Source: Strongyloides papillosus (taxonomy: Eukaryota > Nematoda > Chromadorea > Rhabditida > Strongyloididae). Taken from it: a stretch of 64,000 bases of DNA. The position numbers and the translations under genes were made by a program. This document shows, one piece after another, positions 47,150-56,547 of this stretch (its first letter is position 1; each line of letters opens with the position of its first letter). Location of the stretch: NCBI GenBank assembly GCA_005656395.1, contig SRSI01000031.1:310001-374000 (forward strand), in the 5' to 3' direction. The notes under the pieces were generated by a model. The model was not told the DNA's origin. It worked only from the letters and a program-made list of their open reading frames with translations, and ran no database searches.

Positions 47150-47425
47150 ATGGTTAATGAAGTTAATGTTCTTTCAAAGATACCAGGAGTAACAGGATAC
47201 ATGATTATAAATGATGGGGAACTAATCCGTAGTGGTGGTGATTTAGAAGGAAATTTATATAAAGCCGATATCATAATGAAACTTTTGAGCACGTGTTCTG
47301 GTCATCATTTGACGGCAATTAATGAAAAATGGAATTGTCTTACAATAGAGTTTGAAAATGCCTTGTATGGAATAACTGTCTCTTCTTCTATGAAAAATAC
47401 AGTTGTTATTAAAAAAAATCGTTAA
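47150..47425 (+). CDS. LAMTOR4: LAMTOR4 (Ragulator subunit)
   Basis: A single exon encodes 91 aa starting MVNEVNVLSKIPGVTGYMI. The pattern IPGVTGYMIINDGELIRSGGDLEGN, with the GDLE turn, followed by a late basic strand ending VVIKKNR, corresponds to human LAMTOR4 (99 aa), a roadblock-fold subunit of Ragulator that anchors Rag GTPases and mTORC1 to lysosomes. The ATG is two bases after a TTTGTAG acceptor and 116 bp after the TRAPPC4 stop, the spacing and acceptor expected for a trans-spliced downstream operon gene. Roadblock proteins are short and divergent, so the paralog LAMTOR identity depends mainly on the GDLE motif. Confidence 0.78.
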   Translation: MVNEVNVLSKIPGVTGYMIINDGELIRSGGDLEGNLYKADIIMKLLSTCSGHHLTAINEKWNCLTIEFENALYGITVSSSMKNTVVIKKNR

Positions 47426-47681
47426 GAAAAGTTTATTTTTCTTAGTAAGTGTATTATATAAATTTTAATGAATAAAATGTATAAATTGTATTTTAAAATT
47501 TGACATATCATATAATTCAGTAATTCATAAAAAAATATAATATATTTTAATTTAAAACGTTTTATCAGCAGCATCATTTGTTTGATAATATTAGTGTTGA
47601 TATTTGTTTTTGATTTTTTTATAAATTGATTACCAGATACATGATGTCTAATGATACCTTCATGTGACTTGTTAGAATTGA

Positions 47682-47954
47682 CTAAATCTTCTCAATACCA
47701 CTGCTCGATTTATCCATGGCAGTATCAAGATACTTGCTTCTTTCTGTATTAGTTTCTGATCCAAGTCCAGCGGTATTATTATTTTTACCGATTTTATCGT
47801 TTTTATCTGTTTTATTGTTTTTATCTGGTTTTCCGGATGAATAAAAGTATGCGATTAGTCCTCCTATCAAAACTACACCAACTAATGGATATAGTATTTT
47901 GCTCTTGTTAGATGAATCAAGAAAAGAAGCATTACTTAGCGATTTAGCAGACAT
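47682..47954 (-). CDS. Small single-pass membrane protein, Lys/Asn-rich
   Basis: A single exon encodes 90 aa. A Ser-rich N-terminus is followed by one transmembrane segment (ILYPLVGVVLIGGLIAYFY, about residues 20-38) and a low-complexity basic/acidic tail with short imperfect repeats of the type DKNNKTDKND. No known family. The TM starts too far in to be a classical signal peptide and the tail is charged, so a tail-out or tail-in anchor is equally possible. The neighbouring upstream gene on the same strand also encodes a Lys-rich protein with an N-terminal hydrophobic segment, suggesting a related pair. Confidence 0.55.
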   Translation of the reverse strand: MSAKSLSNASFLDSSNKSKILYPLVGVVLIGGLIAYFYSSGKPDKNNKTDKNDKIGKNNNTAGLGSETNTERSKYLDTAMDKSSSGIEKI

Positions 47955-48268
47955 ATTATGATTGTGAATTTTGTGTTATATTTTATTAATATATATATTT
48001 TTTGAATTGTAAAATTTGAAATCAAATATAAGAAATTATCCTTTAAAGATACGTTTATTTAAATTTATTGCTTAATGGTAATTATACAGTAGGGATATTT
48101 TGATATACTTATTACAATTAAAGTAAAATTTTAACTTTAATTATAAGTCATAAATATAAAAATGTAATTTTATAAAAAAAATATTATAATAAAGACTTCT
48201 AATGATATTTATTATGAGATTAAATTAAGAAGCCATTTAATAAGTGAATAATTATTAATTTATAATAT

Positions 48269-48799
48269 TTACTTTTTTTCGTTAAAGCATTCATCCGAAA
48301 AGAAATTTAGAGTTTGATATTGTGGATCTGCGGAACCCGCAATTCCGCAATTTTTAGGTTTTTGTGGTAATGGGATTTCAGCAGCTGGAGTCTTTTTAGG
48401 AGCTTCCTTTGATGAATTTTCAGATTTTTTAGCGTCTTTCGGTGGCGATAACTTTTCTCCAGTCTTCTCAAAACAATCGTCTAAAACTAAATTTAACGTC
48501 ATATAATTTGGATCTTTCCGTTTAGCAAATTTGTTCTGATCTTCGGGACGTTTGAAATTATCAGTTGAACTAGCATTAACTTTTTGATTATTATTTGACT
48601 CTTTCTCAGCAATTGCTTTTTCATCGGATGTTTTCTTATTTTCATTTGTTTTTTTTACTGAAGGAGTATCATCTTTTAATTTAGAGATAGTTGCTGCTGT
48701 TTTGCCATTAGTGCCTGTTTGATTTTCTTTGGAGCACTTAGCAATTGATAAAACAATTGAAGCAACAGTACAGAAGGATGTTAATAATTCATAAAACAT
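48269..48799 (-). CDS. Lys/Ser-rich protein with hydrophobic N-terminus and duplicated DPxYxTLN motif
   Basis: A single exon encodes 176 aa. It begins with a hydrophobic stretch (LLTSFCTVASIVLSI) that could be a signal peptide or anchor, followed by a long Lys/Asn/Ser/Thr-rich disordered region. Two copies of a motif are present, DPNYMTLNLVLDDCFEK near residue 97 and DPQYQTLNFFSDECFNEK at the C-terminus, separated by a Pro/Lys/Ser spacer. The conserved Tyr-x-Thr-Leu followed by an acidic-Cys-Phe could be a short protein-binding or phosphorylation motif. I do not recognise the family with certainty; it looks nematode-restricted. Confidence 0.6.
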   Translation of the reverse strand: MFYELLTSFCTVASIVLSIAKCSKENQTGTNGKTAATISKLKDDTPSVKKTNENKKTSDEKAIAEKESNNNQKVNASSTDNFKRPEDQNKFAKRKDPNYMTLNLVLDDCFEKTGEKLSPPKDAKKSENSSKEAPKKTPAAEIPLPQKPKNCGIAGSADPQYQTLNFFSDECFNEKK

Positions 48800-49432
48800 A
48801 TTAATGTATTTTTTTTGTCTATTGTATTATTATGAACAAAAATTACATATTAAAATTTGATTGCAGATGAAATATTTGAATTTCTTATCATGTAGATTTT
48901 TATCATTCTTACCATGTTAATATATATTTATATAAGAAAAAATATTTTTTTAACTTTACCTAATATAATTTTATTGTATAATAACTAATTTCTTTAAAAA
49001 CACAAAAATATAATTATAAAATCATAATTTTAAAAGTCAAATATTATTTGTTCATAAATTAATAGTTTTAATGAAATATATATATCTAATTTCGCAACTT
49101 TTCTTAATAAAATAAAATTAGTTAGTGTAAATAACTTATTTAATTTTTCATAAGTAACATTAATATGTATATTATTAATCATATTTCTAAAAACTATTAA
49201 CATTATTAATTTTTAACGATAATTATAAATTTTCATCTGTTTATAAATTTAATTAAATAGATTAACAATCAATCAAAACTAAATTTATGAACTCCAATTA
49301 ATTAAATTCTATACAGTAATGCTTTTTATAAAAGTAAGGTGAAAAAGTTATACATGAATGGAATATATATTACAAAAATTTTAATTTACTAAGATTTCTA
49401 TTAGTTATTATTTGCTTATATTAATTAGTCTA
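48800..49432. other. Divergent intergenic region
   Basis: About 630 bp between the starts of the Lys-rich gene (-) and the 7TM gene (+). Very A/T-rich; promoters for both are expected here. Nothing else was recognised. Confidence 0.5.
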
Positions 49433-50347
49433 ATGGGTATTTATTTTGGAATATTCAATAAAAGTAATGAAATTTATATAGAGTTGAATATTTTTTATAA
49501 CATCTCATTGTTTCTTTGTGCAGTTATAACCGCATTCTTAAATGGATTTCATTTTTTCATAATAGTTAAGAATAGTTTATGGAAAATATCTCTTTATTAT
49601 TCGTTGACAACATATCTTACTTTCATGGGAATTTTTATTGGTGTTAAAAACAGTATTGTTGGTATTGCAAATCTTATTATAATTAATCCTAATATAACTG
49701 TTTATGATCCACCAACATATTGTCTAATTAAAGCTTTAAGCGATGGATATATAAATCAATCATATTGTCTAGTTATCTTTGCGAGAATTATATTATTCAT
49801 TTTAATGATAAAATGTCCAATTTACTATAAAAATAAAATTGAAAGAACGTGTGCCAAAAGAACAATGTGGGCTTATTTTTTAGTTACAGCAATTTTTTCT
49901 ATGTATCACATGATTGAAATGAGTTTGCAACACCATGTATTTAACTTTTGCAATATCGCGCAATTTTTGTACCTTGATAAATCACCTGTTGATATCGTGC
50001 AATTTATCGTTATATTAATAGTAATTTTCCCACTTCAATTTTTAGCAATTTTATCAGTTAAAAAAATAAAAGTAGAAACTATGAAAAAAGGAATTGTATC
50101 TGTTATGTGGTATACTAATTGTACTTTTCTTTTGTCATGGGGCGTTCCAACTTTTTTTATATGCTTTTGTTTTATACTTGAAGTAAGAAAAGATATTTAT
50201 TTTTGTCTACAAGATTTAAATGTTCTTACAATATGTATATCAGCTTCTTTAGAATTTCCATTTAATTACTTTAAAAATAAAGAATTTCAAAAATATGCCC
50301 AAAAATACTTTAGAAAGGATACCAGGAAATTTACAATTGGAAGATAA
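49433..50347 (+). CDS. Nematode-type seven-transmembrane receptor candidate
   Basis: A single exon encodes 304 aa from the ATG at 49433 (the frame is open slightly further upstream). About seven hydrophobic stretches are visible: FYNISLFLCAVITAFLNGFHFF, SLYYSLTTYLTFMGIFI, YCLVIFARIILFILMI, TMWAYFLVTAIFSMYHMI, IVQFIVILIVIFPLQFLAIL, CTFLLSWGVPTFFICFCFIL and LNVLTICISASLEFPFNYF. The cytosolic tail is short and basic (KYFRKDTRKFTIGR). There is no DRY or NPxxY box. This is the general form of nematode chemoreceptor families, but I cannot place it in a named one. An intronless gene with highly A/T-biased codons suggests a lineage-specific receptor. Confidence 0.55.
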   Translation: MGIYFGIFNKSNEIYIELNIFYNISLFLCAVITAFLNGFHFFIIVKNSLWKISLYYSLTTYLTFMGIFIGVKNSIVGIANLIIINPNITVYDPPTYCLIKALSDGYINQSYCLVIFARIILFILMIKCPIYYKNKIERTCAKRTMWAYFLVTAIFSMYHMIEMSLQHHVFNFCNIAQFLYLDKSPVDIVQFIVILIVIFPLQFLAILSVKKIKVETMKKGIVSVMWYTNCTFLLSWGVPTFFICFCFILEVRKDIYFCLQDLNVLTICISASLEFPFNYFKNKEFQKYAQKYFRKDTRKFTIGR

Positions 50348-51085
50348 ATGAATACAAAAATGTTAACATACGTAGGGAAATGACATTTTTAATTTTGTAA
50401 TGACAAGTGCTAACAAGTAATTTTCATCATTATAATCTTTTTAATGTGTATAAGATAGTGCAAAAATTATGAAATATTAAAAGAAAATTAATGTAATGTT
50501 TTGTAAAGAATATAAATATCGAAACTAAGTTGATGTAATATTATGAAATAGATGTTTATGTTGTATTGATCTGGCTAGTGGATGCTTGAAAATTACAACA
50601 TAATAAAGGAGTATGTAAGAAACTAATTTAAGGTAAAAATTGTTACTTTTATTTTATAGAAATTCTGTTAGATTTTCACTCTTCTAAAGTAAACTTTATT
50701 TTACTAATTTTTTTATAGCTCGATTGTTTTGTAACTTTTATTGTAATTTTAAAAAATGAAAATTTCTTTTATATTCTATTAATTTATTTTAGACTATAAG
50801 ATCTACAGCTGCTAAAAACGTGTTCTGTTTGACATGGAATAACAATCTTTTGTTGTTGAATTTGTTAAGTCTTCTGTCTTGATTACGCATTCATCTTTTT
50901 CATAATTATCTTAGCATGCGGCAAATGAGAGTTTCTCAATTCATTTTGGTAAATAAAATAAGTACTCATATCTAGTCATAAGTATATATATAATTGTTTA
51001 GCATCCAACTCTATGATTTGTAACTTTGAAAATGTCTGTTACAATTATAAGCTTGGTTTGATAATTTCCTGAAATTCATTGTACA
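50348..51085. other. Convergent intergenic region
   Basis: About 740 bp between the 3' ends of the 7TM gene (+) and the Gag ORF (-). I found no protease, reverse transcriptase or integrase fragment here that would continue the Gag ORF. Confidence 0.5.
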
Positions 51086-52015
51086 TTAGCAATCAATGAC
51101 ATGACAATTTCTAGCAAGTACTAGTGCAACAAATTTCCTAGGTGTGTCCGATTTTGAGATTCCGATCAAACTTGATCTTCTTCTGTAACAGAATTGAATG
51201 AGGTGTCCCTTTTTTCTACAAAATTGGCATTCTACCAATCGTTCGTTGCATTCTCTTTTGAAATGCCCATACTTTCCGCAATTGTGACATTCCGGTTTAT
51301 CCTTTCCTTTATGGGAATCGACGAAAGTAGATAAATGAGGGTAGTATTCTCTTTTATGTTCTTCTTCTTTTATTCTTTCTTTCAATTCAATCCATTCATA
51401 CTCATAAGATTCAGCATTTATCATTACAGTTTCCAGACATTTATCACTGCTATTAAATACAGACAACATATATCTTAACTCGTCCTTAAGACCGGCTATG
51501 TAATTTCTAACAACTTCCGTTCTCAAAGAATTAGTTTGTTCTGACTTTTCATTTGCCCTTCTGTATGGCATATTTTCGAAATCAGGATAAAGTTCAGCTA
51601 ATCTTTCACGATACCTTTTATTGTATTCTCGAACGGGTTCATCAACCCCTTGTTTCCAATCCTTCATAGAGTGTAGATTGAAATTGTTTCTTACGTAAAT
51701 ATCATATTCTGTCTCGACAGCCTTGAGGAGAAAGTCAAATGGACATTTTGGACTTACAGTTCTCCATTTACGGAAGCAAGAGTAGAGACTATTACCGATT
51801 GGGTGGAATAAGAGAATTTCAAAATGGTCCTTTAATTCCTCTCTAATAGCTTCTCTTTCTTCAACTTCTGAGTAAAGCGATTTGATTATCGCAAGATTGA
51901 TTCTAAAGAAAGATTCGACAGCTAAAGCAGTTGGGTCTCTATCATCAGAGTCCATAAAGAATGTTAAGGATTTAGTTCCATTGGGTCCAAGATTCTTTTG
52001 GTCAAGTTTATCCAT
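51086..52015 (-). CDS. LTR-retrotransposon-type Gag protein, no adjacent Pol
   Basis: A complete 309-aa frame starts MDKLDQKNLGPNG. The N-terminal and central part resembles a retrotransposon capsid (MKDWKQGVDEPVREYNKRYRERLAELYP, then VVRNYIAGLKDELRYML). It is followed by two CCHC zinc knuckles of C-x2-C-x4-H-x4-C form (CHNCGKYGHFKREC and CQFCRKKGHLIQFC). Base composition is more GC-rich than the neighbours. Neither protease, RT, RNase H nor integrase follows, and I found no clear LTR pair by eye. It is either the surviving part of a deleted Ty3/BEL-like element or a captured Gag gene; the intact frame is compatible with recent origin or selection. Confidence 0.75.
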   Translation of the reverse strand: MDKLDQKNLGPNGTKSLTFFMDSDDRDPTALAVESFFRINLAIIKSLYSEVEEREAIREELKDHFEILLFHPIGNSLYSCFRKWRTVSPKCPFDFLLKAVETEYDIYVRNNFNLHSMKDWKQGVDEPVREYNKRYRERLAELYPDFENMPYRRANEKSEQTNSLRTEVVRNYIAGLKDELRYMLSVFNSSDKCLETVMINAESYEYEWIELKERIKEEEHKREYYPHLSTFVDSHKGKDKPECHNCGKYGHFKRECNERLVECQFCRKKGHLIQFCYRRRSSLIGISKSDTPRKFVALVLARNCHVIDC

Positions 52016-54461
52016 AATAGAACAGAATTATAATAATTGTTGTAACAAGCAATAACCAATGATAGTAAAGATGTTATCCTGATAAAATGGTAGTCATCAC
52101 ACGGTATTATTTTATTTATATCTTTATTTATTGATTATGGGTGTGTCGGTCTTATTGATTGAAAGATCATAATAATTTTTTTTGTGTGAAATGTTTAAAA
52201 TCTTTTGCTTAATATTTTTATTTTTCTTGATGTATTAATGTTTATTAAACGGTTTTAGATTTGTATTGCAAATTCTATCTAATGAAGCTTTGTTTTGATG
52301 GTTTATACTTCTAATTTATAAAGTTTTATATCTCACGTAGTTTAAACTCATGATATTTTATTTTCCATGAGTTTTTGTTTAACATCTTCTGTTCAAAAAA
52401 TAACTACCGTAACTTCTGTATTTTTAGATATTCTATTTTGAATTCTTTAACTTTACACACAAAAATATTTTCTGAATTTTGGTAGACGGAAAATTTTTGC
52501 ATGAAATTTCAAAATTTCAATAAAAATAATTGACGGAAAATATATATCAGTATTATGGATAAACTATGGCATTTATCATTTCCTAGTAGTTTTTTTTTCA
52601 TTTTAGCAAACCCTATCTATTATTATCATATTTAAAGTTAATATTTTCTTTTCATAATCGTGAAATATAATTTGCTTGAATATTCTTACCAGTATTTTCA
52701 TGAAATTTTTGTAAAACTGTCCTTTACTTTCTTCGGAATACTTATTAAACGATGGATTCTTGCTTATTTACCTCGTTGTAGCAGTTGCAGATCGTAAAAT
52801 ACAAAATTAATTTCTATTTTTAAGATTGCAATAAAAGTCACAAAAACAACCAAACTATCCAATACACATTGGAAAGATTAAAATGATAAAAATTACCCGT
52901 TAGGACGTGTATAAAAAAATTAATAAGGACGTTTTTCTATGCATATCAAACTTTAATTTAAAAGTAACCAAATTAAAAATTTAAATTTTTTATTCAGTTA
53001 TTTAATGCTCATAATGAGTATATATCAGTTGTTGAGTTTACTTCATAACATGATAGAAAATCCAATTTATTTAATTAATCAAAACTAACAATGATATATA
53101 GGTGCTTCTCTGAAGAAACTAATTTAAAATATGCACTTCTAAAGCATTCAATAAATATCGTGATAATATTATTGAATTTTATATTAGTTTTTAAGATGGG
53201 TGTGTTTAATGAGGAGTGTGTTCTGCAAACATGTCAAAATTTTTTGTTATCAGCGTATACTTTTCTGAGTTTGTAGGAATTCATTTAATATGTTATAAGA
53301 GAAAAAGTCGATTTGGAATTTCCGTTGGAGAAAGTAGACTATTTGTGTGTAATATAGAAAACTTTTCAGAAACAAAAAGTTGATCTAAGCATTGTTTATT
53401 AAACAGAAGTATTATTAAAAATCTACAAAAATTATTATATACCGCTATATTAGGAATTATGAATAATAAGATTTGTTTTTGAACGAGACAAGATATCGCA
53501 TGTATTTTATAGGGTTAATAACAAGAATATCACAAATAATTCATTAAATTCTCTAAACAATATGATTATTGTGTTTTGTTTCAGAAAAGGTAATATTAAA
53601 GATACCAATTCTCATTCACAATTATATATATAGGATGGGCCAAAAGATGCATCACAGTTGCATGAAACACTTTATAACTGTTATAACTTTTTTTATTGTT
53701 GACGTATTTTTATGATATTATACTCATTTTGTACAAAACAATTTATAGAATAATATATCACAAGATCGTTCTAAAGAATGGTCTTAGTAAAAAGTTGTAT
53801 TAAGTTAAATAAAAATGTTTATATTTTTGTTTTAAAAGTGCATCTTAAAATATTCCAATTTATTTAAAAATAAATGTTAGATGTTTAGAATGTTACTTTG
53901 GAACATTTTTCTTCATAAAATATTTTGTTTATACAATATTAATTTCTTCCATATATTTTAAATATTTTTTACCGTTGTTACTTCTTTAAGAAAGTATTCT
54001 ACTGAAGCACAGACAAAAAAGTTCGTGATTACTACACCAACAAATGTTCAATTGTTACAACTCATAACTTATTCAAAACCTACTACAAATTGACCCAAGC
54101 TTCGTTAAGACATGCAATATTAAATTTGGTAAATCATTTCAAAGAGTTAAATAAAAAATTTAATAAGAGTAATAATTAATGTTTTATAATTAACAAGCTT
54201 GTGCAAGAAATTAAATGGTGATCATTTAAAAGATTACATTTTTCATACATAATTGCGTGAAATATTGACTTATTAAAAATTGTATCTATGTGTTTTGAAC
54301 TTAAAAATAAGTTTAAATTGAAAATAAATTAAGAAATACTTGTTTTAAATGTAAAATATTAAGAAATTAAAAACTTTTTTTAAGTGCATTCTTGAGAACG
54401 ATCTTGTAATATATTATTCTCTAACAAATTCTCTGCAAAATGAGTATAATAACATAAAAAT
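52016..54461. other. Intergenic, possible decayed mobile DNA
   Basis: No intact gene. Around 53629 the sequence TATAGGATGGGCCAAAAGAT resembles the terminal inverted repeat of a mariner-type transposon, and the 1 kb after it is unusually rich in non-A/T-run sequence, but I found no matching opposite end and no transposase motif. Listed as a weak observation only. Confidence 0.3.
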
Positions 54462-54926
54462 ATGTCATCTACAAAAAAAGTAATAAAGTGTTATATTTCA
54501 ACTGTGATGCATATTTTGGCCCACCATGTATTAAGTGTAGTTAAAGAAAAATTTAATATGTGTAATAAAAGTAAAATAGAAAAGAATCTAAATGTTTTTA
54601 CAATTAACGTTATTCACAGCAAAACTTATCAATTTCCAATACAATTTAAGACAACATTTTTTGTATCGAGCGATTTAGATCAAAAAATAATATACCTGTT
54701 TGTACCGAATCTAAAAAATAGAGTATCTGAAGCTATTAATATAATTAGAAAATCGAATCGTTTATCTAATGAACCCCTTGAAAATCTAGACGAATGTACT
54801 GGGCTTTATTGTCTAAGAAGATACCAGTTATTTATGGTGAATATTTTAATAATGAAATTTGTTTTGATATTTAAGAAAAAGTTATATACTCTTAATTTAT
54901 ACTATTTAATTAATGATAAACTATAA
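54462..54926 (+). pseudogene. Inverted remnant of the RING/propeller gene family
   Basis: This 154-codon frame aligns in order with the C-terminus of the minus-strand array genes: YQFPIQFKTTF against YHLPQQFKPTL, IIYLFVPNL against FIYSFIPNI, LENLDECTGLYCL against VEGLDECIGVFEL, and LYTLNLYYLI against LTTLNYYTLI. It lacks the RING and most of the propeller and lies on the opposite strand, separated from the array by the PP1-like gene. This indicates a broken, inverted copy rather than a functional gene. The open frame upstream of the alignment may be fortuitous. Confidence 0.55.
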
Positions 54927-55133
54927 TAATATTAAGTATTATTTGTTATTTATTTTGTGTATATATTTACTGGTATATGAAAATAAAATATCCTAAATGG
55001 TGTAATATTATTCAAAAAAAAATACAACGATAAAAGGAATAATAATATTTTATTGGCGTTTTAGCAATATGTGCAAATTTTTGTTATATTGTTAATAATA
55101 TATATTTAATTACTTTATTAATTTAAAAAATTC

Positions 55134-56147
55134 CTACAATATCTGTATTTGAGTTTTTTCATAATTATTAGCACAAACATTAGTACCAACAGGTGTAGGT
55201 TTGAGGACCGTAAATGAACAGAATAATGCCTCATTAACACTCAAGACAACTGCTGAATTATTGAATTGACCACAATAATGAGGGGCTGAAAATATTGTTA
55301 CAAGTCGTTTGTTCCCAAAGAATTCATATCCATCCTGGACTACTTGATGTGCCCTCACGACAAGATCAATATTTAATTTATTTATCGTTGATTGTAAAGC
55401 ATCAACTCCAAAACTGTATCCTGCTCCCCTCATATTTGGTTTAAATCCATTGATATTAGGTACAGGATCTGACCACAACAAGTCTGTCTCCAACATCGGT
55501 CCATATGCCTCGGTTGGTCTTTTGATCTTCCTAATATCATCAAGGGAATTCAGCTTCGGAGACAAACCACCATGCATACATAATATCTTATTCCCAATAA
55601 TCCCTGCTAATGGCATCCAAACAAATGTGTTAATGAATTCCTGGTAAACTCTATATCCAAATCTCCTATTGCACTCATCATAAAATCCATAAACTCTATT
55701 AACGTAGGTGCATTCATGATTACCACGAAGGAGAAAAAAGTTACATGGAAAACGGATTTTGTAGCAAAATAGAAGTAAGATTGTTTCGAGATTTTGTTTT
55801 CCACGATCAACGTAATCTCCTAGGAACACATAATTAGTTGATGGAGGGAAGCCATTTAATCCAAACAGTCTTAATAAATCTCCAAATTGTGCATGTATGT
55901 CTCCACAAATTTTTAGAGGTGGTTCGAGTTCTAGTAACACATCTTGAGAACAAAATACTTTCTTCACCTCTGATGTTATTAACACAATATCCTCCTCCTT
56001 TAATGGCATACTATATTGGGGACCAAGAACTGTTTGTAGAAGTTGTTCAATGTATTTGTCCACTTGTGCCATTGATAACGCTCCAGATTTGTTACCTTGA
56101 GTTGATACCACTGGCTCCGTTCCGGTTCCTATAATTGATTTTGCCAT
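55134..56147 (-). CDS. Divergent PP1-type serine/threonine phosphatase
   Basis: An intronless 337-aa frame from the ATG at 56147. The metallophosphatase core is clearly PP1/GLC-7-like, with GDIHAQ, GDYVDRG, RGNHEC, HGGLSP, RAHQVV and SAPHYCG in order. All residues expected to bind the two metals are present (Asp and His of GDIH, Asp of GDYVD, Asn of GNHE, later His of HGG and RAH). Departures from canonical PP1 include Ala for Gly in GDIHGQ, His for Asn in SAPNYCG and Gln-Phe-Asn for Glu-Phe-Asp after it. The N-terminal extension is unrelated to the usual PP1 start. Nematodes have many fast-evolving, often male-enriched, PP1 paralogs of this kind. Probably active, substrate unknown. Confidence 0.83.
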   Translation of the reverse strand: MAKSIIGTGTEPVVSTQGNKSGALSMAQVDKYIEQLLQTVLGPQYSMPLKEEDIVLITSEVKKVFCSQDVLLELEPPLKICGDIHAQFGDLLRLFGLNGFPPSTNYVFLGDYVDRGKQNLETILLLFCYKIRFPCNFFLLRGNHECTYVNRVYGFYDECNRRFGYRVYQEFINTFVWMPLAGIIGNKILCMHGGLSPKLNSLDDIRKIKRPTEAYGPMLETDLLWSDPVPNINGFKPNMRGAGYSFGVDALQSTINKLNIDLVVRAHQVVQDGYEFFGNKRLVTIFSAPHYCGQFNNSAVVLSVNEALFCSFTVLKPTPVGTNVCANNYEKTQIQIL

Positions 56148-56547
56148 TATAATACCAAACAATATAATAGGAAAACAGAATACTCAGTTTATGATTTATT
56201 CTGATCTTAAATAAAAGAAAAATCAGAATAATATTTTTTTACATGCAAATATTTTAACTATAATGAATATTGCAAAATAAGTTCAATATTTTTTGACAGA
56301 TATAAATATGCTTGTTATTTTGCTTTACTGTTTTGTTTTTAAAGACTTTTTCATTAATTTATTGTTTATTAATATAATAAACATGTATTAAAAGATATAA
56401 TAATTTCTAAGAAACAAATTACTGACATTTTTTATTATAAATAACTAAAACCTGACAGTTTTAGAGAAATAACAAACACATTTCGAGAAAAAAGTATTTT
56501 ATTTAAAAATTATATAATTATGTTATAAAAATGCCAAATTGCTGTTT
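56148..56547. other. Intergenic, nothing recognised
   Basis: About 400 bp between the start of the PP1-like gene and the 3' end of RING array copy 1, both minus-strand. Contains the phosphatase promoter; no motif is claimed. Confidence 0.5.

Noticed and set aside
53091..53276. 61-codon plus-strand frame
   Set aside because: Short, low complexity and without a family match or splice signals.
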